The notes beneath the pieces were generated by a model. That model was not told where the DNA came from and ran no database searches. It was given only the letters and a program-made list of their open reading frames with translations. From Streptomyces spongiae (GTDB taxonomy: Bacteria; Actinomycetota; Actinomycetes; Streptomycetales; Streptomycetaceae): DNA of 42,325 nucleotides. The stretch lies in assembly GCF_009377185.1 (NCBI RefSeq), contig NZ_VJZC01000027.1:1-42325 (forward strand), written 5' to 3'. Positions 8,691-17,900 of this stretch are shown here, piece after piece. A program made the translations under genes and the position numbers. How positions within the stretch are numbered: the first letter of the stretch is position 1; every line of letters starts with the position of its first letter.

Positions 8691-8741
8691 TGCGGGTTCG
8701 TTGTGGCTGGTCGCGCAGTTCCCCGCGCCCCTTTCAGGGGC
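8691..8741 (+). repeat. Repeat copy 2 / terminator after the LacI gene
   Basis: The stretch resembles 1815-1860 over about 45 bp: TGCGGGTT, then GTGGCTGGTC, then GCGCAGTTCCCCGCGCCCCT. It ends in a short hairpin GCCCCT-TTC-AGGGGC (8727-8741). It is 15 bp downstream of the LacI stop and probably terminates the mannosidase operon. Confidence 0.65.
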
Positions 8742-8901
8742 ACGGTCACCTGAACGGAGTGCGAAAACTCATGTGACCTTCGCCGCTCCCGGCCGCGGGA
8801 CTGGGCAGCATGGTTACCCGTAAGTAGCATGGGTCCTGAGCGTGCGCTCAGCCGCGTGCGCCGCAGCAGTGCTATCCCGTACCCCTTGGAGGAGAGCCAT
8901 C
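8742..8901 (+). promoter_or_regulatory. fadAB upstream region with TTACCCGTAA motif
   Basis: This 160-bp region precedes the thiolase gene. TTACCCGTAA (8814-8823) has matching TTAC/GTAA arms and could be a TetR-type operator half-palindrome or part of the promoter. A hairpin-like TGAGCGTGCGCTCA lies at 8837-8850. A strong ribosome binding site GGAGGAGA is at 8888-8895. No regulator gene is adjacent. Confidence 0.35.
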
Positions 8902-10122
8902 GTGCCTCGTACCGTCAGGGACGTCGTCTTCGTGGACGGCGTCCGTACCCCGTTCGGCAAGGCGGGCCCGAAGGGCATCTACCACGAGACCCGTGCCGAC
9001 GACCTCGTCGTGAAGGCGATCCGGGAGCTGCTGCGTCGCAATCCCGGTCTCGACCCGCAGAAGGTCGACGAGGTCGCCATCGCCGCGACCACGCAGATCG
9101 GTGACCAGGGTCTGACCATCGGTCGGACCGCCGGCATCCTCGCCGGGCTGCCGCAGTCCGTGCCCGGCTACTCCATCGACCGTATGTGTGCCGGCGCGCT
9201 GACCGCCGTGACGACCACGGCCGGTTCGATCGCCTTCGGCGCGTACGACGCCGTCATCGCCGGTGGTGTCGAGCACATGGGCCGCCACCCCATGGGCGAG
9301 GGCGTCGACCCGAACCCGCGCTTCGTCAGCGAGAAGCTGGTCGACGAGTCGGCGCTGTTCATGGGCATGACCGCCGAGAACCTGCACGACCGCTACCCGC
9401 ACATCACCAAGCAGCGCGCCGACGAGTACGCCGTGCGCTCGCAGGAGAAGGCCGCGAAGGCGTACGCCAACGGCAAGATCCAGCAGGACCTGGTGCCGAT
9501 CTCCGTGCGCCGGACCAACCCTGAGGCCGGTGAGACCGGCTGGGGCCTGGTCACCGCCGATGAGCCGATGCGTCCCGGGACCACCCTGGAGAACCTGAGC
9601 GGGCTGAAGACGCCGTTCCGCGTCCACGGTCGGGTCACCGCCGGTAACGCGGCCGGCCTGAACGACGGCGCCACCGCCTCGATCATCGCGTCCGAGGACT
9701 TCGCCCGCGAGAACAACCTGCCGGTGAAGATGCGCCTGGTCAGCTACGCCTTCGCGGGTGTCGAGCCGGAGGTCATGGGTTACGGCCCGATCCCGGCCAC
9801 CGAGAAGGCCCTCGCCAAGGCCGGTCTGTCGATCGAGGACATCAACCTCTTCGAGATCAACGAGGCCTTCGCCGTCCAGGTCCTGGCCTTCCTGGACCAC
9901 TACGGCATCGCGGACGACGACGAGCGCGTCAACCAGTACGGCGGCGCCATCGCCTTCGGTCACCCGCTGGCCTCCTCCGGCGTCCGTCTGATGACGCAGC
10001 TGGCCCGCCAGTTCGAGGAGCAGCCGAACGTCCGCTACGGCCTGACCACCATGTGCGTCGGCTTCGGCATGGGCGCGACGGTCATCTGGGAGAACCCGAA
10101 CTTCGACGGAGGCAGCAAGTGA
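8902..10122 (+). CDS. fadA: Acetyl-CoA acyltransferase (3-ketoacyl-CoA thiolase)
   Basis: A 406-residue thiolase that cleaves 3-ketoacyl-CoA with CoA in the last step of fatty-acid beta-oxidation. The nucleophilic cysteine is Cys96 in SIDRMCAGALTAV. The other active-site motifs are INEAFAVQ, GGAIAFGHPLASSG (His354) and TTMCVGFGMG (Cys385). The GTG at 8902 is chosen because GGAGGAGA lies six bases upstream and the conserved RDVVFVDGVRTPFGK follows at once. Upstream in-frame codons look non-conserved. The stop overlaps the next gene (GTGA), as expected for the two subunits of a trifunctional complex. Length is typical of the family. Confidence 0.92.
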   Translation: MPRTVRDVVFVDGVRTPFGKAGPKGIYHETRADDLVVKAIRELLRRNPGLDPQKVDEVAIAATTQIGDQGLTIGRTAGILAGLPQSVPGYSIDRMCAGALTAVTTTAGSIAFGAYDAVIAGGVEHMGRHPMGEGVDPNPRFVSEKLVDESALFMGMTAENLHDRYPHITKQRADEYAVRSQEKAAKAYANGKIQQDLVPISVRRTNPEAGETGWGLVTADEPMRPGTTLENLSGLKTPFRVHGRVTAGNAAGLNDGATASIIASEDFARENNLPVKMRLVSYAFAGVEPEVMGYGPIPATEKALAKAGLSIEDINLFEINEAFAVQVLAFLDHYGIADDDERVNQYGGAIAFGHPLASSGVRLMTQLARQFEEQPNVRYGLTTMCVGFGMGATVIWENPNFDGGSK

Positions 10123-12248
10123 GCACCACCGCTGAGCTTTTGAAGGGTGCGGCCGAGCTGTTCCCCGACGAGGTCGTGACGTCCGCGCACGTACGCCACC
10201 TCGACCTGCCGTTCGGCGCCGGGCGTTTCGCGCTCATCACGCTGGACAACGGCCTCGACCACACCAAGCCGACCACCTTCGGCCCGGCCTCGCTCGCGAA
10301 CCTCAACACCGCGATCGACCAGGTGGAGAAGGAGGCAGCGGCCGGCGAGATCGTCGGTGTCGGCATCACCGGCAAGCCGTTCATCTTCGCTGTCGGCGCC
10401 GACCTCAAGGGCGTCGAGCTGCTGAAGGAGCACAAGGACGCGCTCGCCATCGGCAAGGGCGGCCACGAGGTCTTCAAGCGCCTCGCGGACATCGCGGTGC
10501 CGACGTTCGCGTACTACAACGGTGCCGCGATGGGCGGTGGCGTCGAGGTCGGTCTGCACTGCCGGTACCGGACCGTCTCCAAGGCCCTCCCGGCGTTCTC
10601 GCTGCCCGAGGTCTTCCTCGGCCTGGTCCCCGGCTGGGGCGGCTGCACCCTGCTGCCGAATCTGATCGGCGCCGACAAGGCCGTCTCGGTGATCATCGAG
10701 AACAGCCTCAACCAGAACAAGCAGCTCAAGGGCCAGCAGGTCTACGACCTCGGCATCGCCGACGCCATCTTCGAGGGCGCGGACTTCCTGGAGCAGTCGC
10801 TGATCTGGACGGCTCAGGTCCTGAAGGGTGACGTCGAGGTCGAGCGTCCGGTGATCGACCGCGGTGAGGCCTGGGACCAGGCCGTCGCCAAGGGCCGGTT
10901 CATCGCCGACAGCAAGGTGCACGGGGCCGCTCCGGCCGCGTACCGCGCGCTCGACATCATCGCCGCCGCCAAGAACGGCGACCTGCAGCAGGGGTACGAC
11001 GCCGAGGACGTCGCCCTCGCCGACCTGATCATGGGTGGCGAACTGCGCGCCGGCATCTACGCGTTCAACCTGGTGCAGAAGCGCGGCAAGCGTCCCGCCG
11101 GCGCGCCGGACAAGAACCTGGCCCGCCCGGTCACCAAGGTCGGTGTCGTGGGCGCCGGTCTGATGGCCTCGCAGCTCGCCCTGCTGTTCCTGCGCCGTCT
11201 GGAGGTGCCGGTCGTGCTGACCGACATCGACCAGGAGCGCGTCGACAAGGGTGTGGGCTACGTCCACGCCGAGATCGAGAAGCTGCTGGGCAAGGGCCGT
11301 ATCAACCAGGACAAGGCCAACCGCCTGAAGGCGCTGGTCACCGGTGTGCTGGACAAGGCCGAGGGCTTCGCGGACGCGGACTTCGTCATCGAGGCCGTGT
11401 TCGAGGAGATCGGAGTCAAGCAGCAGGTGTTCGCGGAGGTCGAGGCAGTGGCCCCGGCGCACGCGATCTTCGCGACGAACACCTCCTCGCTCTCCGTCTC
11501 GGAGATGGCGTCGAAGCTCAAGAACCCCGAGCGGGTCGTGGGCTTCCACTTCTTCAACCCGGTCGCGGTGCTGCCGCTGCTGGAGATCGTCCGCGGCGAG
11601 AAGACGGACGACGCCTCCCTGGCCACGGCGTTCGCCGTGGCCAAGAAGCTGAAGAAGACCGCGGTCCTGGTGAAGGACGCCCCGGCGTTCGTCGTGAACC
11701 GCATCCTCACCCGCTTCATGGGCGAGATCCAGAACGTCATCGACGAGGGCACGCCGGTCGAGGTCGCCGAGAAGGCGGTCGAGCCGCTGGGCCTGCCGAT
11801 GTCGCCGCTGGTCCTGCTGGAGTTGGTGGGCCCGGCGATCGGTCTGCACGTCTCCGAGACGCTGAACGGCGCCTTCCCGGACCGCTTCAAGGTCTCCCCG
11901 AACCTCAAGGCGGTCGTCGAGGCGGGCAAGCGCGGCTTCTACAAGTACGACAGCGGGAAGCCCGAGCTCGACCCGGAGGTCGCCGCGCTGCTCAAGCAGG
12001 GCGACTCGGTCCTGACCGAGGAGCAGGTGCGGGCGCGGGTGCTCGACGCGGTGGCGCAGGAGATCGGGCTCATGCTCGACGAGGGCGTGGTGGCCGAGGC
12101 CCAGGACGTCGACCTCTGCCTCATCACCGGTGCCGGCTGGCCCTTCCACCTGGGCGGCATCACGCCGTACCTGGACCGCGAGGGCGTCAGCGAGCGCGTG
12201 AACGGCAAGACGTTCCTGGAGCCCGGAGCGGCTTCGGTTCCGGCGTAA
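10119..12248 (+). CDS. fadB: Fatty-acid oxidation complex alpha subunit (enoyl-CoA hydratase / 3-hydroxyacyl-CoA dehydrogenase)
   Basis: A 709-residue bifunctional enzyme. The N-terminal crotonase domain (about 20-300) hydrates enoyl-CoA: the oxyanion-hole regions are PFIFAVGADLKGVELL and YYNGAAMGGGVEVGLHCRYR. The 3-hydroxyacyl-CoA dehydrogenase part starts near residue 335 with the NAD site VGVVGAGLMASQLA and continues with FATNTSSLSVSEMA and VGFHFFNPVAVLPLLEIV, the catalytic His region. The C-terminal dehydrogenase domain includes PAFVVNRILTRFMGE. The GTG at 10119 overlaps the thiolase stop (GTGA), indicating translational coupling and one complex. A 12-bp hairpin terminator follows. Low-copy non-optimal codons are absent, suggesting good expression. 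Confidence 0.93.
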   Translation: MSTTAELLKGAAELFPDEVVTSAHVRHLDLPFGAGRFALITLDNGLDHTKPTTFGPASLANLNTAIDQVEKEAAAGEIVGVGITGKPFIFAVGADLKGVELLKEHKDALAIGKGGHEVFKRLADIAVPTFAYYNGAAMGGGVEVGLHCRYRTVSKALPAFSLPEVFLGLVPGWGGCTLLPNLIGADKAVSVIIENSLNQNKQLKGQQVYDLGIADAIFEGADFLEQSLIWTAQVLKGDVEVERPVIDRGEAWDQAVAKGRFIADSKVHGAAPAAYRALDIIAAAKNGDLQQGYDAEDVALADLIMGGELRAGIYAFNLVQKRGKRPAGAPDKNLARPVTKVGVVGAGLMASQLALLFLRRLEVPVVLTDIDQERVDKGVGYVHAEIEKLLGKGRINQDKANRLKALVTGVLDKAEGFADADFVIEAVFEEIGVKQQVFAEVEAVAPAHAIFATNTSSLSVSEMASKLKNPERVVGFHFFNPVAVLPLLEIVRGEKTDDASLATAFAVAKKLKKTAVLVKDAPAFVVNRILTRFMGEIQNVIDEGTPVEVAEKAVEPLGLPMSPLVLLELVGPAIGLHVSETLNGAFPDRFKVSPNLKAVVEAGKRGFYKYDSGKPELDPEVAALLKQGDSVLTEEQVRARVLDAVAQEIGLMLDEGVVAEAQDVDLCLITGAGWPFHLGGITPYLDREGVSERVNGKTFLEPGAASVPA

Positions 12249-12268
12249 CCGCGCCGATACGGTCGTAC

Positions 12269-12302
12269 GGTGCCCGGCACATCAACTGGTGTGCCGGGCA
12301 CC
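12269..12302 (+). terminator. Hairpin terminator after fadAB
   Basis: A perfect 12-bp stem, GGTGCCCGGCAC with GTGCCGGGCACC, encloses a 10-base loop. It begins 20 bp after the fadB stop. There is no T-run, as is usual for Streptomyces terminators. It lies between convergent genes and could serve both. Confidence 0.75.
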
Positions 12303-12344
12303 GGCGTTGTGAGCGCCCCTGCGTCCCTGCGCCCCCTGCGCCCC

Positions 12345-13358
12345 TCAGATGTCCTGCCATGCCTGGAGGGCCAGCCCCGGCTCGTCCTTGCGGCGGGACA
12401 GGCGGAGTTCGCCGTCCGGGGTCACGGTGGCCGCGACCACGCGTCCGGCCGCGTCCTCGGCCAGGGCCACACGGGTGCCCGCCGGCAGAGCGGGCCCTGA
12501 CTCGGTCCACCACACTCCCGCCGACTCCTGCTCCGTCGGGTAGGCCGCGAAGGCGACCCGTCCGGAGGACGAGCGCTGGGCGAGCAGCGTGCAGTCGTGT
12601 CCGTCGATGTCGCAGCGCAGTGCGGCCACCGGCCCGGGCCCCGCGGCGGCGAGCAGAGCCACCGGCTCGCCGCCCGGCCGCCACGCGTACAGGACGCCGT
12701 CGGAGCCGGTGAAGAACAGCGTCGTGTACTCCTTGGAGGTGGGCAGGGCGGCGAGTGTGCCGGGCTCGACCCGGGCGGGCAGCGGATCCGCGGCGGCCGG
12801 GCGGGCGCCCGCCTCCTCCTGGTGCCAGCGCAGCACGCCCTCGGGGTTGGTGGCATACACCTCGACGAGCCCCGACTCCCCCGTCACCGCGACGAGTTCC
12901 TCGTGCACCTCGGATCCGCCGAGGTCGTGCCAGCCGTTCCAGCCGCCGCGTGCCTTCTGGTTGACCGTGTGTACGCCCTGGCCCCCGTTACGGACGAAGA
13001 GGTACGCCCGTCCCTCGGCGTCGACGGCGACGGCGGGCATGCCGGTCCGGTCGCCCCGCCGGTCCGGATGGCCGACCGGGTTCCAGTCCAGCGGCGCGAG
13101 CAGGGGCTGGAAGTGTGTGGAGTGCACGAGACCCGACTCACCCGCCCGGGTGGGCCGCCAGGCGACCAGATGGGCGTACCTGTCGGGTCCCTGACCGACC
13201 GCCAGCCCTGTGTGCAGCCTCTGGTCGCCGCCCACCTTGCGCGCATCGTCCCAGGAACCGCCGGGCACCCGCTCACCCCGGCACAACACGGCGTCCCCCG
13301 CGGGCAGATAGACACCGAGCCGGCCGTCTCGGCCGCGTATGAACCAGTCGCCGTCCAC
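12345..13358 (-). CDS. Uncharacterised protein, PLL/propeller-like repeats
   Basis: A 337-residue protein with no signal peptide or membrane span. It is built of repeated beta-strand blades with motifs such as AVAVDAEGRAYLFVRN, GGWNGWHDLGGSEVH, VEVYATNPEGVLRWHQ and TLFFTGSDGVLYAWR. This pattern resembles PLL-like/fucose-lectin or tectonin beta-propellers, which bind sugars or act as scaffolds; no enzyme motif is visible. The start is a GTG at 13358, preceded on its strand by TAGAGT at 13370-13365 with six bases between. This indicates a leaderless transcript, and no ribosome binding site is seen. It diverges from the NYN gene. Function unknown. Confidence 0.75.
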   Translation of the reverse strand: MDGDWFIRGRDGRLGVYLPAGDAVLCRGERVPGGSWDDARKVGGDQRLHTGLAVGQGPDRYAHLVAWRPTRAGESGLVHSTHFQPLLAPLDWNPVGHPDRRGDRTGMPAVAVDAEGRAYLFVRNGGQGVHTVNQKARGGWNGWHDLGGSEVHEELVAVTGESGLVEVYATNPEGVLRWHQEEAGARPAAADPLPARVEPGTLAALPTSKEYTTLFFTGSDGVLYAWRPGGEPVALLAAAGPGPVAALRCDIDGHDCTLLAQRSSSGRVAFAAYPTEQESAGVWWTESGPALPAGTRVALAEDAAGRVVAATVTPDGELRLSRRKDEPGLALQAWQDI

Positions 13359-13500
13359 CGGCCTACTCTATGCGGCCCGGACCGGGGCGCCGTGATCCGG
13401 CCCCTGCCTGGTCGATCCACCTCCTGCCTGGTCAGGCCCGGGATCCGGAGGGGGGCTCGTGCGCCGTCCGGGTGAGCACGGGGCGTGGGACCCTGGTCGC
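13359..13500. promoter_or_regulatory. Divergent promoter region with 20-bp-spaced direct repeat
   Basis: The -10-like TAGAGT for the minus-strand gene is at 13365-13370. GACCCT followed by six bases before the ATG at 13501 is a weaker leaderless-type -10 for the NYN gene. CCTGCCTGGTC occurs twice, at 13403-13413 and 13423-13433, exactly 20 bp (two helical turns) apart, suggesting a cooperative regulator site. Confidence 0.4.
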
Positions 13501-13893
13501 ATGGAAGGCAACGACGCCCTGCTCGTGATCGTGGACGCCGCGAACGTCGTCGGGTCCGTGCCCGACGGGTGGTGGCGGGACCGGAGGGGGGCCGCCGAGC
13601 GGCTGCGGGACCGGCTCCAAGCGGACGGGGTGCCGGGGCATCCCGGCCCCGTGGACATCGTTCTCGTGGTCGAGGGCGCGGCCCGTGGCGTCGAGTCCAC
13701 GCCCGGCGTACGGGTCGAGTCGGCGCCCGGCAGCGGGGACGACCGGATGGTCGAGCTGGTCGCGGAGGCCGACGGCCGCTCCTGCCTGGTCGTGACGGCC
13801 GACCGGGAGCTGCGCCGACGGGTGACGGAACTGGGGGCGGAGGTCACCGGACCACGCGCGGTGCGTGGCGAGAGCCCCTCACACAACGCCTAG
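13501..13893 (+). CDS. Small NYN/PIN-like protein
   Basis: A 130-residue cytoplasmic protein. It begins with a hydrophobic strand and acidic residue typical of NYN/PIN nuclease folds (LLVIVDAANVVGS). It later has GSGDDRMVELV and CLVVTADRELRRRVTELGAEVTGP, the second acidic cluster and the strand-helix unit of such folds. By the family pattern it could be a metal-dependent RNA nuclease; Streptomyces homologues are often labelled NTP pyrophosphohydrolase without proof. The ATG at 13501 is taken because conserved sequence starts just after it. It has no obvious ribosome binding site and may be leaderless. Stand-alone gene; partner unknown. Confidence 0.75.
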   Translation: MEGNDALLVIVDAANVVGSVPDGWWRDRRGAAERLRDRLQADGVPGHPGPVDIVLVVEGAARGVESTPGVRVESAPGSGDDRMVELVAEADGRSCLVVTADRELRRRVTELGAEVTGPRAVRGESPSHNA

Positions 13894-14044
13894 TAGGCAT
13901 AAGCTGGCCGTGTTCGGTCAGGATTTCGACATTCTGGTCACTTTCCAGTGACGGGATGACGCCGACGCGAGAACCTGGCTCAATGGTGCCCTTCGTTCTG
14001 AGAGGATTCCGGCACCCTTGGCGGCCGGTGGACGGGAGGCAGGA
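13894..14044 (+). promoter_or_regulatory. Upstream region of the alpha/beta hydrolase with a short inverted repeat
   Basis: The 151-bp gap contains the inverted repeat GTCACT-TTCC-AGTGAC at 13938-13953, which could be a small operator. GGGAGG at 14033-14038 is the ribosome binding site for the GTG at 14045. Nothing else recognisable. Confidence 0.35.
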
Positions 14045-14944
14045 GTGGCGCGTGCCGCTCTCAGCAGGGACGAGCGCGAGCTCGTTTTCAACAGCTGGGG
14101 TGATCCTCAAGGACACCCCGTCTTTCTGCTGCACGGAACTCCCGGTAGCCATCAGGGCCCGCGCCCGCGGTCGATGGTCCTCTACCAGCTCGGCATCCAT
14201 CTGATCGCCTACGACCGTCCCGGCTACGGCGGTTCGACCCGCAGCCCCGGCCGTCAGGTGGTCGATGCCGCCGCGGACGTCGAGGACATCGCCGATCACC
14301 TGAGGATCGACGAGTTCTCCGTCGTCGGCCGTTCCGGAGGCGGCCCCCACGCACTCGCCTGTGCCACGAAGCTGTCCCACAGGGTGCGCAGCGCCGCCGT
14401 CCTGGTGAGCCTCGCCCCGCCGGACGCACCGGGGCTGGACTGGTTCGAGGGCATGACCGAGTCCAACGTCCGCGAGTACCGCAACGCCCGCGAGAACCTC
14501 ACCCTGCTCAAGAGCACCCTGGTGCAGAACGCGGACGCCATGCGGGCCGATCCCATGGCCCTGCTCAAGAACCTCGACGGCGAGATGCCCGACGTCGACC
14601 GGCAGGTCGTGGCGGACGCCGGCATCCGGCGGATGCTGCACAAGAACTTCATGGCCGGAATCAAGGAGGGCGCGGACGGCTGGATCGACGACGCCGTCGC
14701 CTTCAGCATCCCGTGGGGCTTCGATCCGACGGAGATCACCGTGCCCACCCTGCTGTGGCACGGGGAGGACGACGTGTTCTCCCCCGTCGAGCACTTCCGG
14801 TGGCTGGCCCGCAGGATTCCTCGGGCCACCGTGGTCCTGGAGCCGTCGGCGGCGCACTTCGCCGCTGTTCCGGTGCTGCCCAAGGTGCTCGGCTGGCTCC
14901 GGGAACAGGCGAGGGCCGACGCCGCCGCGACCACGACGGCGTGA
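14045..14944 (+). CDS. Alpha/beta-fold hydrolase
   Basis: A 299-residue cytoplasmic hydrolase. The oxyanion-hole motif HGTPGS is at residues 30-35. The nucleophile is Ser97 in VVGRSGGGPHALA. The acid is in WHGEDDVFSP (Asp242 or Asp243) and the base is His271 in PSAAHFAAV. The helical cap region lies between. The GTG at 14045 has GGGAGG six bases upstream; a TTG at 14018 is an alternative start but lacks a good ribosome binding site. Substrate cannot be predicted from the sequence. It ends 12 bp from the end of fxsT on the opposite strand, so it is a convergent neighbour rather than a member of the Fxs operon. Confidence 0.85.
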   Translation: MARAALSRDERELVFNSWGDPQGHPVFLLHGTPGSHQGPRPRSMVLYQLGIHLIAYDRPGYGGSTRSPGRQVVDAAADVEDIADHLRIDEFSVVGRSGGGPHALACATKLSHRVRSAAVLVSLAPPDAPGLDWFEGMTESNVREYRNARENLTLLKSTLVQNADAMRADPMALLKNLDGEMPDVDRQVVADAGIRRMLHKNFMAGIKEGADGWIDDAVAFSIPWGFDPTEITVPTLLWHGEDDVFSPVEHFRWLARRIPRATVVLEPSAAHFAAVPVLPKVLGWLREQARADAAATTTA

Positions 14945-14956
14945 CCCCCGGGTCCG

Positions 14957-17900
14957 TCAGATCGGGTGCGGGTCGAGTTCCAGGCCCACCCGCTGGCCGC
15001 TGCGCAGCCGGGTCACCTTCGAGTGGGCGGCGCCGAGCTTGGCACTCAGCACGTCGAGGCTCTTCCGGGCCAGTTGATCCGCCTCGTCGGTTCGGCCGGT
15101 CTCGCGGAGCAGCACCGAGAGGTTGCCCAGACAGGTCAGGGCCGTGGGATGATCCGCGCCTAGGCGCTCGTACAACTCCTCATACGCCTGGCGGTAGTTG
15201 CGTTCGGCGTTCTCTGTGTCGCCGAGGGCGGCCTCGGTGTTCGCCAGGTTCATCTGGCAGTTCAGGCTGAAGGGATGCTCCGGACCGAGGGTGGTCCGCA
15301 GCCTGGCACGGGCCTGCTCGCACACTTCCCGGGCCCCGGCGAGCCGGCCGGTCGCCAGCAGGTTGATGCCGTGGTTGACCGCGCACGCCAGCGAGTTGGG
15401 GTGACCGTCCCCGAGCGCGGCGCGGAACCGGTCGAGCAGATCGGTGGTCTCGGCGCATGCCTCCTCGTGGCGCTCCGCCGCCGCGAGGTGACCCGCGAGG
15501 CCGAGGCGCACCACCAGCGTCTCGGGCGAGGCGTCACCCAGGCGCCGTCGGCAGATGTCGAGCACGTCCTGACTGAGCTCGATGGCCTCCGTCAGCTTGT
15601 CCAGCCGGCGCAGCGTGATGGCCAGCGCCTTCGCGGCCTCCAGCGCCGGTGGTGACTCGGGTCCGAACTCGACGATCATCTTGTCGTAGACACTGCGCAG
15701 GGTCTCGGCAGATGCCTCGTACTCACCGCACGAACGCAGGTCCCGGCCGAGGTTGACCTGGGAGAGCAGTGTGTAGGGGTGCTTCGCGCCCAGCGTCAGC
15801 GCACGGAGGTCGCAGTTGTCCTTGTCCACGCTCTGCGCCTCGAAGCAGTGCCCGGCCATGCGCATCGACACGGCCAGGTTGTTCGCCGCGAACAGGGTCC
15901 GGGGGTGGTCGTCGCCCAACTCGTCCACGGACCGCTTGTAGGTCTTGCGGTCGATCTCCAGTGCCTCCTCGACCCGGCCCACGGCCCGCAGGTCGGCTGT
16001 GAGGCCGCCCGCCGTCATCAGCGTGTGCGCGTCGTCCTCGCCCAGGGCCTCGCGCTGCCGCTTGTAGACGTCCTCGTCGATTTCGAGGGCCCTGTTGTAC
16101 CAGCCCTGGAACCGCAGCACGTTGGCGATCTCGAAGCGCAGGTGCAGGGTCCAGCGGTCGTTCGGGCCCGCCTCCTTCTGCCAGATGGTCAGCAGCTCGT
16201 CCGCGAGCGACATGGCGTCCGCGTACTCGCCTCGCGCCCGCAGGTAGCGCAGCCACTCGGTCATCAGCCGCCGGATGCGGTTGTCGAGCGAGTACTTGGT
16301 CCACGGTGTCTTCAGGTGGGGCCAGATGGTGTTGTAGCGCGACCAGTTCGCCGGGCGTTCCACGTCGCCCTCGGCGGGGCGGGCACCGCTGAGCACGTTG
16401 CGGACGACGCGCAGCGCGTCCTCCTGCTCCGCTTCGGACATCGACGAGCGCACCGCCGCCTGCACCAGCCGGTGCACCTGGACGTGGCGGCTCTTGCGGT
16501 CGACCTTCGCCAGGGCGTACCGGTGCAGTTGCTGGATGGCCCGGGACACGAGCGCCGTGCCGTCACTGCCCGGCTGCAGTTCGCTGAGGGCGTCGCCCAT
16601 CTCCTTGCCGTGCACGAGGTCGAAGGAGATGGGGTCGGCGCCGAAGTGGGAACACAGCTGCAACAACCGCCGGGCGACCGGGGAGTTGAGCTGCTGGATG
16701 GAGATGTTCCAGGTCGCGCCCACCTGGAGCGGATAGGTCTCGGCGTCGGTGACCGCCCTCAGCGTCGCCAGCTGGGGTCGCAGCAGCTCCAGGTACTCGG
16801 CGGCGTCCTGTCCGGTCTCGTTCAGCCATGCGGCGGCCTGGTCGACGGCCAGCGGCAGGTCGCCGAGCGCCTCCGCGACCCGGTCCGCCTCCTCCTCGCT
16901 GATGGCGGACACCCTGTGCCGGAGGTGGTCGACGCTCTCGACGCGCGAGAAGACGTCGACCTCGACGCGTTCGCCGATCTGGGCCCAGCCCTCGTTGCGG
17001 GTGGTGATCAGTACGTGGCCGGTGGGGCTGTTGACCAGCAGGCGCTCGATGGACTCGGGAGTCGTCGCGTTGTCGAAGACCAGGAGCCACCGGTCGTACT
17101 TCGTGCCCCGGCGCAGCCCGTCGCGGACCGCGTCGGCCGTGGCGCTGATGCTGTCCCGTTCCTCGATGCCGAGGTGCGGGGCGAGTTCGGAGTACTGGCG
17201 CAGCGCGAGGTCGCCGAACTCCGCCTCGATCCACCAGACGACGTCGTAGTTGCCGCGGTACCGGTGGGCGTACTCGGTGGCCAGCTGGGTCTTGCCGACG
17301 CCGCCCATGCCGTGCAGGAGGGTGGCGGTGCCGGTGGCCGCGAGCCGCAGACGCAGGGTCTCCAGCAGCTCGGTGCGTCCGGTGAAGGCGGCGTTGCGCA
17401 CCGGGGCGGACCACACGGGCGGCTCCGCGCCGGGGAAGCGGGGACCGCTGACGAAGGCGTCCGCGGGGTGCTCGCCCTGGACGACCTGCACGTCCAGGGC
17501 CCGCAGCAGGGCGTTCCTGGCCTGCGCCTCGGTCATGTTGGCCAGATGGATCGGCTTGCGGTCCGAGAACGGGTGTCCCCGTCGCACGTCACCGACCTGG
17601 ATCGGCACCAGGGTGCGCCGTGAGGCCATCGGGTCGGCCGCGGCCACGGCCTCCCACACCGCCCTTTCCTGGGGGGACTTCTCGTAGGCGGCGGACAGCA
17701 CGGCCACCGTACGGGAGGCACCGCGCACATTGCTCTCCGTGTCGTCGCGCAGCAGGACACCGGCGGCGGAGCCGTCCTCGGAGCGGGCGTCGCCCACGGT
17801 GAAGCCCGCGTCGCTGAGGACCCTCCTGATCCAGTCCGCCCATGTCTGGTCCTCGGGCACATGGCTGAGGAACACATGGGTGGGGTCCGGCGGCCGGCGG

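Noticed and set aside
10035..12149. Long minus-strand open frame opposite fadB
   Set aside because: Its translation is a low-complexity Arg/Leu/Val/Asp-rich product without any domain. It is the mirror of a high-GC gene with strong conserved motifs on the plus strand.
15779..17623. Long plus-strand open frame opposite fxsT
   Set aside because: Composition-driven shadow; no motifs, and the minus-strand frame has clear P-loop, NB-ARC and TPR signatures.
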